Below, piece after piece: positions 28,287-36,611 of a stretch of DNA of 60,973 nt. Numbering within the stretch: position 1 is the stretch's first letter; each line of letters begins with the position of its first letter. The notes under the pieces were generated by a model, which saw only the letters and a program-made list of their open reading frames with translations, had not been told where the DNA came from and ran no database searches. The stretch spans positions 1-60,973 of the forward strand of contig JAFACG010000032.1 in NCBI GenBank assembly GCA_023425645.1, written 5' to 3'. Source of the stretch: Pseudomonadota bacterium (GTDB taxonomy: Bacteria; Pseudomonadota; Gammaproteobacteria; Burkholderiales; Burkholderiaceae_B). A program made the translations under genes and the position numbers.

Positions 28287-28401
28287 GATTGCCTCCGGTC
28301 GGAGCAGAACCGACACACTTTATTGATTGATATGCGTAAAAGCGTGTAGCTTAAAAAAGCAGTGTGATTTTATCTATTGTGGAAATCCGAAACCTTTTGT
28401 C
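28287..28401. promoter_or_regulatory. dctP / sensor kinase divergent promoter region
   Basis: A 115-bp AT-rich region between divergent genes. It holds arms CACACT (about 28312) and AGTGTG (about 28361) and an inner CACGC/GCGTG-like symmetry at the GCGTAAAAGCGTG segment. No -24/-12 sigma54 element is visible. A target for the neighbouring response regulator is plausible. Confidence 0.4.
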
Positions 28402-30372
28402 ATGAAGCGCCTTGCCCGACCGCCCCGTCCCGACGGCCCCGCCGCCTCCCTGGCCCTGGCGCCTCATCCGCTCAGCCCCTACGTGCCCATCCTGGCCATC
28501 GTGGTCATCGTCCTGCTGATGGGCGTGTTCGCCTGGGCGGTCAGTTCGGAGCGGCGCGACGAACAATCGGACGAGCTGATCCGCAATGCCCTGTGGGTCG
28601 AACAGTCGCTGTCCTTCCAGCTGCGCTCGCACGAAAACAACCTGACCCGCATCGCGGACGACCTGAGCCTGCCGGACCATCCCGGCGACACGCGCGACGC
28701 CCTGACCCAGCTGCAGCATTTCAAGACCATTCATTCCGACCTGCTCAAGGTGGTGGTCCAGGACCGCTTCGGCACCACCTTGCTGGTGCGCCCGCCCGGC
28801 GCGGACACGCGCATCGCCGCCCACGTGTCCACGCCGCGCAGCGCCACCTGGCTGCCGGCGTACGAGTCCAGCGAGCACAAGGAGGCCGTGCTGGACCTGG
28901 TCGTGCCCATCTACGAGAAAGACGAGATCGCGGGCACCCTGCGCGCCACTTTTTCACTGCACAAGATCCTGACGGAAAACGTGCCCTGGTGGATTGCCGA
29001 GCACTACCACGTCATGCTGGTGGACAGCAACGATACGGTGCTGGCCATGCGCTCCAAGGGCGAGCCGGCCCGGGACGCGCTGCGTCACGCCATGTCCGTG
29101 GACCCGCCGCTGCACGGGCTGCGCATGATCATCACTCCCTATCAGCAGAAAAGCATTCCCACCTTCACGCTGCTGCTGACCGTGATCGCCGGCCTGGCCT
29201 TACTGGCCGTGGTCAACCTCATCATCCAGCACCACTACGCCCGCAAGCGGCGTGACGCCGAGAACGCGCTGATGCAGGAGCAGGCCTTTCGCAGCGCCAT
29301 CGAGAACTCCATGGTCACCGGCATGCGCGCGCGCGATCTGGACGGCCGCATCCTGTACGTCAATCCGGCCTTCTGCCGGCTGGTGGGCCTGGAGAGCCGC
29401 GACATCATCGGCCTGTCCCCTCCCATGCCCTGGTGGGTGCCGGAAATGATGGACGAGACCCTGGAGAGGCGCGACCGCCTCAGGCGCGCGCCCTCGGTGC
29501 AGGTCTTCGAGACCCGCTTCCAGCACGCGGACGGCTCGCGCCTGGACGTGCAGGTGTTCGAATCGCCGCTGATCGACGCCCAGGGCGAACAGGTCGGCTG
29601 GATCGGCTCCATCATCGACATCAGCTCGCGCAAGCAGGCCGAGGCGCTGGCCAGCTCGCAGTCCGAGCAGCTGCACCACACGGCCAAGCTCATCACCATG
29701 GGGGAGATGGCGTCCACCCTGGCGCACGAACTGAACCAGCCCCTGTCGGCCATCGCCAGCTATGCGGCCGGCGCGCTGAACCTGCTGCGCGCCGGCCAGC
29801 CCGACCCGGCCCTGCTGACCCGCAGCATGGAGAGCCTGGCCGAGCAGACTCGCCGGGCCGGCCTGATCATCCACCGCATCCATGACTTCGTGCGCAAGCG
29901 CGACCCGCAGCTGACCCGCCTGAACCTGGTCGAGGCCCTGCAGGGGGCGCTCGCGCTGGCGCGCGCGGACCTGCGCCGCCACGACATCCAGCTGCGCCTG
30001 CCCGCGCATCCGGCATGCCTGCCGGTGCTGGGCGACAAGGTGCTGCTGGAGCAGGTCATCTTCAACCTGGTGCGCAACGCCGCCGAGGCCATGTCCGGCC
30101 TGCCGCCCGAGCGCCGCCTGCTGGAAGTCTCGCTGCAGGAGCGCGACGGCATGGTCCTGGCCATGGTGGCCGACCAGGGTCCGGGGGTCGCTGCGGCCAT
30201 CATGGCCGAGGTGTTCCAGGCCTTCACCACTACTAAAAACGACGGACTGGGGATAGGATTGAACATTTGCCGCTCCATCATCGAGCTGCACCATGGCAAA
30301 CTCTGGTTCGAGAACGAGGCCCCCTACGGCGCCACCTTCCTGTTCTCCCTGCCCCTGATCGAACATGACTGA
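28402..30372 (+). CDS. Membrane sensor histidine kinase (DctS/FixL-like)
   Basis: A 656-aa kinase with a helix near residues 30-50, a periplasmic sensor region of about 200 residues, a second helix near 258-280, then a PAS domain (about 300-425), a HisKA region with the H-box AHELNQPLSA (H442) and an HATPase domain (NLVRNAAEAM, DQGPGV, TTKNDGLGIGL). The longest frame begins at 28327; the ATG at 28402 is preferred because the extra residues are Cys-rich and uncharacteristic. It overlaps the response regulator gene by eight bases. The layout matches DctS of DctPQM-linked systems. Confidence 0.9.
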   Translation: MKRLARPPRPDGPAASLALAPHPLSPYVPILAIVVIVLLMGVFAWAVSSERRDEQSDELIRNALWVEQSLSFQLRSHENNLTRIADDLSLPDHPGDTRDALTQLQHFKTIHSDLLKVVVQDRFGTTLLVRPPGADTRIAAHVSTPRSATWLPAYESSEHKEAVLDLVVPIYEKDEIAGTLRATFSLHKILTENVPWWIAEHYHVMLVDSNDTVLAMRSKGEPARDALRHAMSVDPPLHGLRMIITPYQQKSIPTFTLLLTVIAGLALLAVVNLIIQHHYARKRRDAENALMQEQAFRSAIENSMVTGMRARDLDGRILYVNPAFCRLVGLESRDIIGLSPPMPWWVPEMMDETLERRDRLRRAPSVQVFETRFQHADGSRLDVQVFESPLIDAQGEQVGWIGSIIDISSRKQAEALASSQSEQLHHTAKLITMGEMASTLAHELNQPLSAIASYAAGALNLLRAGQPDPALLTRSMESLAEQTRRAGLIIHRIHDFVRKRDPQLTRLNLVEALQGALALARADLRRHDIQLRLPAHPACLPVLGDKVLLEQVIFNLVRNAAEAMSGLPPERRLLEVSLQERDGMVLAMVADQGPGVAAAIMAEVFQAFTTTKNDGLGIGLNICRSIIELHHGKLWFENEAPYGATFLFSLPLIEHD

Positions 30373-31009
30373 GCCCCTATCCTCCCCGCTGGTCCATATC
30401 GTGGATGACGACGACGCCATCCGCGACGCCCTCTCCTGGCTGTTCGCCACCCGCCGGGTGGACACCCGGACCTGGAGCAGCGGCGAAGCCTTCCTGCAGG
30501 CCATCACCCCCGAAACCCAAGGCTGCATCCTGCTGGACATACGCATGGGCGGAATCTCGGGCCTGGAAGTGTTCGAGCGGCTGCGCCAGATGCATTCGGA
30601 CCTGCCCGTCATCTTCCTGACGGGCCACGGCGACCTGCCGCTGGCCGTCAATGCACTCAAGCAGGGCGCGGCCGACTTCATCGAGAAACCCTTCAACGAC
30701 AACGACCTGGTGGACCGCGTGCTGGAGGTATTGCGCAGCTATCAGGCCAGCCAGGCCGAGCGCGCCAGCGAGGACGCCCTGGAGCGGCGGCTGGAGACGC
30801 TGTCCCAGCGCGAACGGGAGGTGCTGGGCCTGGCCCTGGAAGGCCGCCTGAACAAGCAGATCGCCGAGGAGCTGAACATCACCATGCGCACGGTGGAAGT
30901 GCACCGGGCCCGCGCCCTGGAGAAAATGCAGGCCCGCACCCTGCTGGAGCTGGCACGCGTCCTGGATCCGGCCCGGCTGCGCGAAGACCGCGGCCCGGCA
31001 GGGGCATGA
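30365..31009 (+). CDS. Two-component response regulator (FixJ/DctR-like)
   Basis: A 214-aa regulator with a receiver domain, phospho-acceptor D58 (ILLDIRM) and acidic pocket VDDDD, joined to a LuxR-type HTH (LSQREREVLGLALEGRLNKQIAEEL). It overlaps the kinase gene. By analogy with known DctS-DctR pairs it should activate the divergent dctPQM operon; that is inference from context. Confidence 0.92.
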   Translation: MTEPLSSPLVHIVDDDDAIRDALSWLFATRRVDTRTWSSGEAFLQAITPETQGCILLDIRMGGISGLEVFERLRQMHSDLPVIFLTGHGDLPLAVNALKQGAADFIEKPFNDNDLVDRVLEVLRSYQASQAERASEDALERRLETLSQREREVLGLALEGRLNKQIAEELNITMRTVEVHRARALEKMQARTLLELARVLDPARLREDRGPAGA

Positions 31010-31097
31010 GGCGGCGGCGCCCGCCCCGATGTATATAATGAAAACATAAAGCAATGGAGCCGCGCGGGCGCCCGCCCGGTCGGCTCCCGGAGGAATG
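31010..31097 (+). promoter_or_regulatory. moaC promoter and leader hairpin
   Basis: A -10 TATAAT lies at 31034-31039. The short leader folds as GGAGCCG (31056-31062)/CGGCTCC (31081-31087) around a self-complementary GC-rich core, and ends directly at the ribosome site GGAGG (31089-31093). The hairpin is placed to affect ribosome access. It is too short for a molybdenum-cofactor riboswitch. Confidence 0.5.
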
Positions 31098-31607
31098 ATG
31101 AGCAACACACCCAAGCCGGCCGCTGCCGCACTGCACCTCTCCCACCTGGACGACGACGGCAAGGTCCGCATGGTGGATGTCAGCGACAAGACCGCCACCG
31201 CCCGCTCGGCCACCGCGCGCAGCGTGGTGCGCCTGAGCCCGGCCGCCTTCGAACTGCTGTCGGCCAGCCGCAACGCCAAGGGCGAAGTGCTGAACACCGC
31301 CCGCGTGGCCGGCGTGCTGGCCGCCAAGCGCTGCGCCGACCTGATCCCCATGTGCCACAGCCTGCCGCTGGATTTCGTGGGCATAGATTTCGAAAGCGAC
31401 GCGGCCGCGGGCACCATCGCCGTGCTGGCGACCTGCCGCACGCGCTACACCACGGGCGTGGAAATGGAAGCCATGACGGCCTGCAGCGTGGCCGCGCTGA
31501 CCATCTACGACATGTGCAAGGCTGCCGACAAGGGCATCATCATCGAACAGACACGCCTGCTGGAGAAGACCGGCGGCAAGAGCGGCACCTGGACGGCCCC
31601 GGCCTGA
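31095..31607 (+). CDS. moaC: Cyclic pyranopterin monophosphate synthase MoaC
   Basis: Second enzyme of molybdopterin synthesis, turning the MoaA product into cPMP. The 170-aa protein has the family blocks MVDVSDK, NTARVAGVLAAKRCADLIPMCH and GVEMEAMTACSVAALTIYDMCKA. Two consecutive ATGs are present; the second (31098) is better spaced from GGAGG. First gene of moaC-moaD-moaE-moaB-moeA. Confidence 0.97.
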   Translation: MMSNTPKPAAAALHLSHLDDDGKVRMVDVSDKTATARSATARSVVRLSPAAFELLSASRNAKGEVLNTARVAGVLAAKRCADLIPMCHSLPLDFVGIDFESDAAAGTIAVLATCRTRYTTGVEMEAMTACSVAALTIYDMCKAADKGIIIEQTRLLEKTGGKSGTWTAPA

Positions 31608-31628
31608 CAGGCGCCCACGGAGACTTTC

Positions 31629-31886
31629 ATGACTACCCCATCGACTTTGCGCGTTCTGTACTTCGCCCAGGTGGCCGAGCGCACCGGCGTGCGCCAGGAA
31701 AGCTGGGACTGGCCGCAGGAGGGCACCGTCCAGCAATGGCTGGACGCGCTGCTGCAACGCCACCCGGACCTGCAGGACATGGCCGGCCGGCTGAAGGTGG
31801 CCGTCAACCAGTTCCACGCCCGCCCGGACGACCCCGTGCGCGCCGGCGACGAAGTGGCGGTCTTCGAACCCGTCACCGGAGGCTGA
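31629..31886 (+). CDS. moaD: Molybdopterin synthase small subunit MoaD
   Basis: An 85-aa ubiquitin-like sulfur carrier ending in the required Gly-Gly (PVTGG). One base separates its stop from the moaE start. Confidence 0.95.
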   Translation: MTTPSTLRVLYFAQVAERTGVRQESWDWPQEGTVQQWLDALLQRHPDLQDMAGRLKVAVNQFHARPDDPVRAGDEVAVFEPVTGG

Positions 31887-31887
31887 C

Positions 31888-32367
31888 ATGGTCATCGTGC
31901 AGACCCAGGACTTCGACGTCGCCGCGCTGAACGAGCAGCTGCGCCGCACGGCAGGCGGCAAGGCCGGCGCCATGGTCACCTTCGTGGGCTATGTGCGCGA
32001 CCAGGCCGACGGCACCCCGACCCGCTCCCTGTTCCTGGAGCACTATCCGGGCATGTGCGAGCGCGAGATCGAGGACGTGTGCGCCCAGGCGCGGGCGCGC
32101 TGGCCCATCCTGGACACCCTCGTCGTGCACCGCGTGGGCGAGCTTTCCCTGACGGACCAGATCGTCTACGTGGGCGTGACCAGCCCCCATCGCGGCGACG
32201 CCTTCCGGGCCTGCGAGTTCATCATGGACGTGCTCAAGACCCGGGCTCCCTTCTGGAAGCGCGAAACCCTGGCCGACGGCCAGCGCTTCTGGGTCCAGCA
32301 GCGCGACAGCGACGCGCAGAAGACCGACTCCTGGAACTCTCCTTCCGACACCGCCAAACATGTCTAA
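31888..32367 (+). CDS. moaE: Molybdopterin synthase catalytic subunit MoaE
   Basis: A 159-aa large subunit of molybdopterin synthase. The segments FVGYVRD, LEHYPGM, HRVGEL and the catalytic lysine region TRAPFWKRE are as in the family. It overlaps moaB by eight bases. Confidence 0.96.
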   Translation: MVIVQTQDFDVAALNEQLRRTAGGKAGAMVTFVGYVRDQADGTPTRSLFLEHYPGMCEREIEDVCAQARARWPILDTLVVHRVGELSLTDQIVYVGVTSPHRGDAFRACEFIMDVLKTRAPFWKRETLADGQRFWVQQRDSDAQKTDSWNSPSDTAKHV

Positions 32368-32878
32368 AGCCAAACCCGACCTGCCCCCGGTCAGTCTGGC
32401 CGCCGCCGTGCTGACCATCTCGGACAAGCGCGGGCCCGGGGACGACGCCTCGGGCGACTACCTGGCCGCCAGCCTGCAGGAAAGCGGACACCGCTGCGTG
32501 CAGCGGGCCATCAGCCGCGACAATATGTACGCCATCCGCGCCGTGCTCAGCCAGTGGATCGCCGATCCGGCCATCCAGCTCATCCTGTGCAACGGCGGCA
32601 CCGGCTTCAGCCACCAAAAGTCCGCCATCGCCGCCGTCACCCCGTTGCTGGACCAGGTGGTCACCGGCTTCGGCGAACAATTCCGCTTCCTGTCCTACCA
32701 GGAGATCGGCTCCTCGGCGCTGCAGTCGGACGCCCTGGCCGGCACCGCCAACGAAACCCTGCTCTTTTGCCTGCCCGGCTCGCCCGGCGCCTGCAAGCTG
32801 GCCTGGGAAGGCATTCTGCGCCAGCAACTGGACAGCCGGCACCGCCCCTGCAACTTCGCCTCGCAATACCTGCGCTGA
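32360..32878 (+). CDS. moaB: MoaB-type molybdenum cofactor protein
   Basis: A 172-aa MoaB/Mog-fold protein. The ending RPCNFASQYLR resembles E. coli MoaB, and the GFGEQFRFLSYQEIGSSALQS block is conserved. In the molybdopterin-binding loop the usual GGTG plus acidic residue is GGTGFSHQKSA, with no Asp after the glycines. E. coli MoaB itself is not catalytically active, so this copy may be structural or diverged. It overlaps moaE and precedes moeA. Confidence 0.9.
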   Translation: MSKAKPDLPPVSLAAAVLTISDKRGPGDDASGDYLAASLQESGHRCVQRAISRDNMYAIRAVLSQWIADPAIQLILCNGGTGFSHQKSAIAAVTPLLDQVVTGFGEQFRFLSYQEIGSSALQSDALAGTANETLLFCLPGSPGACKLAWEGILRQQLDSRHRPCNFASQYLR

Positions 32879-32908
32879 GGCCCTGTTTCCACGGACTCCT
32901 GTACAACG

Positions 32909-34114
32909 ATGATCGAATTTGACGTAGCCCAGCAGCGCCTGGCCCAGGCGGGCCGGCTTCCCGAACGGACCGAAACCTGCGAACTGGGCGCCGCCCTGGG
33001 CCGCATCCTGGCCCAGGACATCCAGGCCCAACTGGACATGCCGCCGGCCGACAACAGCGCCATGGACGGCTATGCCGTGCGCCTGGCCGACGTCGCGGAC
33101 GGCCGCGTGCTGCCCATCCAGCAGCGCTGCTATGCCGGCGAGGTTCCCGAGACGCTGAAGGAAGGCATGGCCATCCGCATCTTCACCGGCAGCCTGCTGC
33201 CGCCCGGCGCGGACACCGTGATCATCCAGGAGAACTGCCAGGAAGACGAACACGGCGTGCGCATCCTGGAAGCCCCCGAGGTCGGCGCCAACATCCGCCG
33301 CCGCGGCGAGGACATGCGCCGCGGCGAAGTCCTGATCCAGTCCGGCACGCGCCTGACCGCGGCCCACATCGCGCAGCTGGCGGCCCAGGGCCACGCCGCC
33401 CTGTCCGTCTATCCGGGACTGACCGTGGGCATCCTGACCACGGGCGACGAGCTGACGCCCGCCGGCCAGCCGCTGCGCCCCGGCCAGATCTACAACTCCA
33501 ACGCCCCCATGCTGCAGGCCCAGCTGCTGGCCCTGGGCGTGGCCGCGGTGCGCGCCGTCCACGCCGCCGACACGCTGGAGGCCATCCGCGACGCCCTGCA
33601 GTCCCTGCTGGCCGAGTGCGACCTGGTCCTGACCGTGGGCGGCGTGTCCGTGGGCGAGAAAGACCTGGTCAAGCCCGCCATCGAGTCCATCGGCGGCCAG
33701 CTGGACCTTTGGAAAGTGCGCATGAAGCCGGGCAAGCCCCTGGCCCTGGCCTATGTGCAGGACAAGCCGCTGGTCTGCCTACCCGGCAATCCCGTCTCGT
33801 CCTACGCCGTCTTCGCCCTGATGGTCTCCCCCCTGGTGCGTCGCCTGCAGGGCCGCCGCGAAACGCTGCCCGCGATACGTTACGGCGTGCTGCAGGGCGA
33901 GCGCCACTTCCAGGGCGACCGCGAGGAATTCATCCGCGTGCAGCTGGACAGCGACGAGCAGGGCCGGCTGCTGGTCCGCCCCTTCGGCAACCAGGGCTCG
34001 GGCGTGATCAGCTCCCTGCCCTGGGCCCAGGCCCTGGCGCGCATCCCCGCCGATGCCCACGTCGCGTCCGGCGACGTGGTCCGCATCTACGAATACAGCC
34101 AGTGGCAGGCCTGA
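32909..34114 (+). CDS. moeA: Molybdopterin molybdenumtransferase MoeA
   Basis: A 401-aa enzyme inserting molybdenum into adenylated molybdopterin. Conserved blocks include DNSAMDGYAV, FTGSLLPPGADTVI, ILTTGDEL, VLTVGGVSVGEKD and KPGKPLALAY ... LPGNPVSSY. Last gene of the forward moa operon, followed by a strong terminator. Confidence 0.97.
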   Translation: MIEFDVAQQRLAQAGRLPERTETCELGAALGRILAQDIQAQLDMPPADNSAMDGYAVRLADVADGRVLPIQQRCYAGEVPETLKEGMAIRIFTGSLLPPGADTVIIQENCQEDEHGVRILEAPEVGANIRRRGEDMRRGEVLIQSGTRLTAAHIAQLAAQGHAALSVYPGLTVGILTTGDELTPAGQPLRPGQIYNSNAPMLQAQLLALGVAAVRAVHAADTLEAIRDALQSLLAECDLVLTVGGVSVGEKDLVKPAIESIGGQLDLWKVRMKPGKPLALAYVQDKPLVCLPGNPVSSYAVFALMVSPLVRRLQGRRETLPAIRYGVLQGERHFQGDREEFIRVQLDSDEQGRLLVRPFGNQGSGVISSLPWAQALARIPADAHVASGDVVRIYEYSQWQA

Positions 34115-34150
34115 TGCCCTGAATTCTTGAGGGCCGTTCCGCCGTAACGA

Positions 34151-34183
34151 TGCCGGTCAGCCCAGCGCTGACTGGCATTTTTT
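34151..34183 (+). terminator. Terminator of the moa-moeA operon
   Basis: Stem TGCCGGTCAGC/GCTGACTGGCA (one G-T pair) with a 4-base loop, followed by seven T, 37 bases after moeA. Confidence 0.92.
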
Positions 34184-34249
34184 TGGCCCACTCCAGAATT
34201 CCGCAACACTAATCAGTTGCTCGATAGCAGAGTGAGTCTTTGTGAGGGC

Positions 34250-34361
34250 GCCGTTCAAGGTCCCCGTCAGGCAGGGCGCGCCCGGAGCGATTCCTCGACA
34301 AGGGGACCGGTGCGCAGCACTGGCAAGCAGCCAGCCCTGCCTGACGGGGACCTTGAACGGC
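34250..34361. repeat. Element with perfect 28-bp terminal inverted repeat
   Basis: Arms 34250-34277 and 34334-34361 are exact reverse complements and enclose 56 bases. A GTGA/TCAC pair continues outward after a small offset. The loop contains AAGGGGACC followed by a stem CCGGTGC/GCACTGG with loop GCA (34307-34323), then a CAGCC end. The same arrangement occurs in the elements at 1-161 and 34470-34710, so the three appear related in the loop though not in the arms. Confidence 0.8.
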
Positions 34362-34469
34362 TCACAATGACCACCGTATCGACCACGTGGCCCGAACCGC
34401 ACAATCGCAGTATCCAAAATATCGCCTTTGATCCGGAGCATTGCCGCCTGGTCGAAGCGAAGCGATGCT

Positions 34470-34710
34470 GTTTTCTCGAGGGAAGCCTGTGCTGGCCGGC
34501 GGGCGAGTCAGGGACCTCGCCGCAGGCCAAGGACAGGGACGGGAGGCAAGGGCCGTTCTGTTCGAGGACGACGTTTGTGGCTTGTCCGGGGGACAAGCCA
34601 CCGTCCGAGTTAACGGCACGCCTGTCGCTGTCCTTGGGCAAGGGGACCCGCGCATAGCGCGGGCGAGGGCCCCAGCCAAGCCGGCCAGCACAGGCTTCCC
34701 TCAAGAAAAC
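34470..34710. repeat. Structured dispersed repeat, copy B, with 30-bp terminal inverted repeat
   Basis: Arms 34470-34499 and 34681-34710 pair over 30 positions with one C/A mismatch. Inside lie three hairpins: GGCGAG/CTCGCC (34502-34521), an 11-bp stem with GGG loop (34577-34601) and CCCGCGC/GCGCGGG with loop ATA (34647-34663). The right 161 bases align gap-free to window positions 1-161. Stem differences between the copies are mostly compensatory. It could be a MITE-like DNA element or a mobile structured RNA. Confidence 0.8.
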
Positions 34711-34832
34711 CACGGTTCTCCCGCCTTCGACCACATCACATTGCCTCTCAATCAAGGATCCCCGCAAAAACTTGCGACACGCCGTAGCCCACCCGCTTGG
34801 ACGACAAGAACTTCCATGAATCCCGGCCGACA

Positions 34833-35444
34833 TCAAAAGACAAAATCAACCGAATGCGCCGCCTCCAGGTCCTGGGGCGTATTGATGTTGAAGAACGACG
34901 GCGCCGGCGCATCGCGGAAGTCCACCTCCAGGGCGCCGGCGGCGTGCAGCCAGCCCATGACGCGGCGCTCGCCGCTGAGCAGGTACTTCTTCAGGGAAGC
35001 CGCCTGGTCGGCCCGCAGCAACAGGCACAAAGGATGCGTGCGCTCGGCCTGCGCATAGGCCATGGGTGCGCCGTGCTCCTGCACGGCCTGTGCCAGCCGC
35101 CTGCCCAGGTCCGCCGGCAGGAAAGGCAGGTCCACCGGACAGGACAGGGCCCATGGCGTGTCGACCTGCTCCAGCGCGCTGGCCAGTCCGGCCAAGGGGC
35201 CCAGGAAGCCACCCAGCCCGGCCTCATCCGGCACGACACGCCCCCAATGCGCGTACTGTTCGGGATTGCGGTTGGCGCTGATCAGGATGGAGCCGACCTG
35301 CGGGCGCAGGCGCCGCACCACGTGCTGCACCAGCGGCTGCCCCGCCAAGGGCAGCAGCCCCTTGTCGACCCGACCGGACAGATCGAACCGTCGGGCCTGC
35401 CCGCCCGCCAGCACGATTCCGCTGATGTCATGCGCGGCTATCAT
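34833..35444 (-). CDS. mobA: Molybdenum cofactor guanylyltransferase MobA
   Basis: A 203-aa enzyme that adds GMP to Mo-molybdopterin, giving the bis-MGD form used by formate dehydrogenase. The nucleotide-binding start is [12 protein letters not shown] ... [12 protein letters not shown], with CPVDLPFLP for metal binding and [10 protein letters not shown] near the end. The usual Met-Gly-Gly after the Arg pair is replaced by FDLSGRV, a modest variation. The start overlaps the moaA stop by four bases. Confidence 0.95.
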   Translation of the reverse strand: MIAAHDISGIVLAGGQARRFDLSGRVDKGLLPLAGQPLVQHVVRRLRPQVGSILISANRNPEQYAHWGRVVPDEAGLGGFLGPLAGLASALEQVDTPWALSCPVDLPFLPADLGRRLAQAVQEHGAPMAYAQAERTHPLCLLLRADQAASLKKYLLSGERRVMGWLHAAGALEVDFRDAPAPSFFNINTPQDLEAAHSVDFVF

Positions 35445-36535
35445 CCGCCGATATAACTCATCTCGATGCGCGGCCGGCCGACGGTCTGCTCGCCGCGGAT
35501 CTCGGAATATCGGTCCCGCCGCCCGGACCAGACGCCGTGCAGGTAGGCCGCCAACTGCTCGTCGGTCGCACCGGCCCGCAGCTGCGCGCGCACATCATAG
35601 CCCTGGGAAGCGAACAGGCACAGGAACAGCCGCCCTTCCGGCGAGAGGCGCATGCGCGAACAGTCGCCGCAGAAAGGCTGGGAAACACTGGTGATCACGC
35701 CGATCTCGCCCGACCCGTCCGCAAAGCGCCAGCGGCTGGCCACCTCGCCCCTGTACTGCGCCTGGGCCGGCTCCAGCGGATAGCGTTCGTGGATGCGCGC
35801 CACGATGTCCGCGCCGCTCACCACCTCGTCCAGGTTCCAGCCGTTGCTGGTGCCCACGTCCATGTATTCGATGAAGCGCAGGATCTGCCCCGAACCCTTG
35901 AAATGCTCCACCATGGGCAGGATCTGGTCGTCGTTCAAGCCTTTGCGCACCACCATATTGACCTTGACCGGCGCCAGGCCCGCGGCGTGCGCCTGGGCGA
36001 TGCCGTCCAGCACGGTGGCCACCGACACGCTGCTGTCGCTCAACTGGGTGAAGCGCTGGTCGTCCAGGGCGTCCAGGCTGACCGTGACCCGGTGCAGGCC
36101 GGCTTCCTTCAAGGCCCGGGCCTTGCGGCCCAGCAAGGTCCCGTTGGTGGTCAAGGTCAGCTCGACGGGATGCCCTTCGGGCGTGCGCAGCCTGGCCAGC
36201 ATGGCGATCAGCACTTCGATGTCGCGCCGCAGCAAGGGCTCGCCACCCGTCAGGCGCAGCTTGCGCACGCCCAGGGCCACGGCCTGGCGGGCCACACGCT
36301 CGATTTCCTCGAAGCTGAGCAGCGAAGCATGCGGCAGGAATTCGTAATCCGAACCGAAGATCTCGCGCGGCATGCAGTAGGTGCAGCGGAAATTGCATTT
36401 GTCGGTCAGGGAGATGCGCAGGTCGCGCAAGGGCCTGTGCCGCGTATCCAGGGGCTGTCCGGACGTGCCGGCGGCGCGCACCGTCGGCCTGCGTTCGGGT
36501 GCTGCCCCGAGGGAAGCCCTTATGTCATCGCTCAT
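35441..36535 (-). CDS. moaA: GTP 3',8-cyclase MoaA
   Basis: Radical-SAM enzyme starting molybdopterin synthesis from GTP, 364 aa. The N-terminal cluster motif is CNFRCTYC (C47, C51, C54), the C-terminal cluster has [18 protein letters not shown] and the protein ends in the functional Gly-Gly. The frame extends to 36577; the ATG at 36535 fits family length and leaves about 75 bases to the upstream regulator. It is cotranscribed with mobA. Confidence 0.97.
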   Translation of the reverse strand: MSDDIRASLGAAPERRPTVRAAGTSGQPLDTRHRPLRDLRISLTDKCNFRCTYCMPREIFGSDYEFLPHASLLSFEEIERVARQAVALGVRKLRLTGGEPLLRRDIEVLIAMLARLRTPEGHPVELTLTTNGTLLGRKARALKEAGLHRVTVSLDALDDQRFTQLSDSSVSVATVLDGIAQAHAAGLAPVKVNMVVRKGLNDDQILPMVEHFKGSGQILRFIEYMDVGTSNGWNLDEVVSGADIVARIHERYPLEPAQAQYRGEVASRWRFADGSGEIGVITSVSQPFCGDCSRMRLSPEGRLFLCLFASQGYDVRAQLRAGATDEQLAAYLHGVWSGRRDRYSEIRGEQTVGRPRIEMSYIGG

Positions 36536-36611
36536 TGTGTTCTCGTCATTCAAGGACGGGGTTCGGCCCCATCTCATGGTCTGTGTTTTCGTAAGGTAAC
36601 ACGGCGCCGCA

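Larger units (their letters stand above)
34184..34832. other. Non-coding region holding two inverted-repeat elements
   Basis: About 650 bases between the convergent moa operon and mobA. The open frames here run through the palindromes and show no domain. The content is the two elements listed separately (34250-34361 and 34470-34710) plus about 110 bases between them and 120 after them with nothing recognisable. Confidence 0.7.

Noticed and set aside
28287..28401. Sigma54 promoter for dctPQM
   Set aside because: No TGGCAC-N5-TTGC element on either strand, and the regulator has a LuxR-type rather than Fis-type DNA-binding domain with no AAA domain.
31010..31097. Molybdenum-cofactor riboswitch before moaC
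   Set aside because: The leader after the -10 box is only about 50 bases, far shorter than that riboswitch class.
34250..34710. CRISPR array
   Set aside because: Repeats are inverted rather than direct, few in number and unevenly spaced, and no cas genes are present.
34217..35058. Open frames of 146-205 codons across the inverted-repeat elements, one with a repeated LFE-DxCGxSGG-like stretch also seen at the window start
   Set aside because: The shared residues follow from the conserved hairpins. Copy A hits a stop within the alignment and the substitutions are base-pair compensatory, so structure rather than coding explains the similarity. A short peptide cannot be fully excluded.
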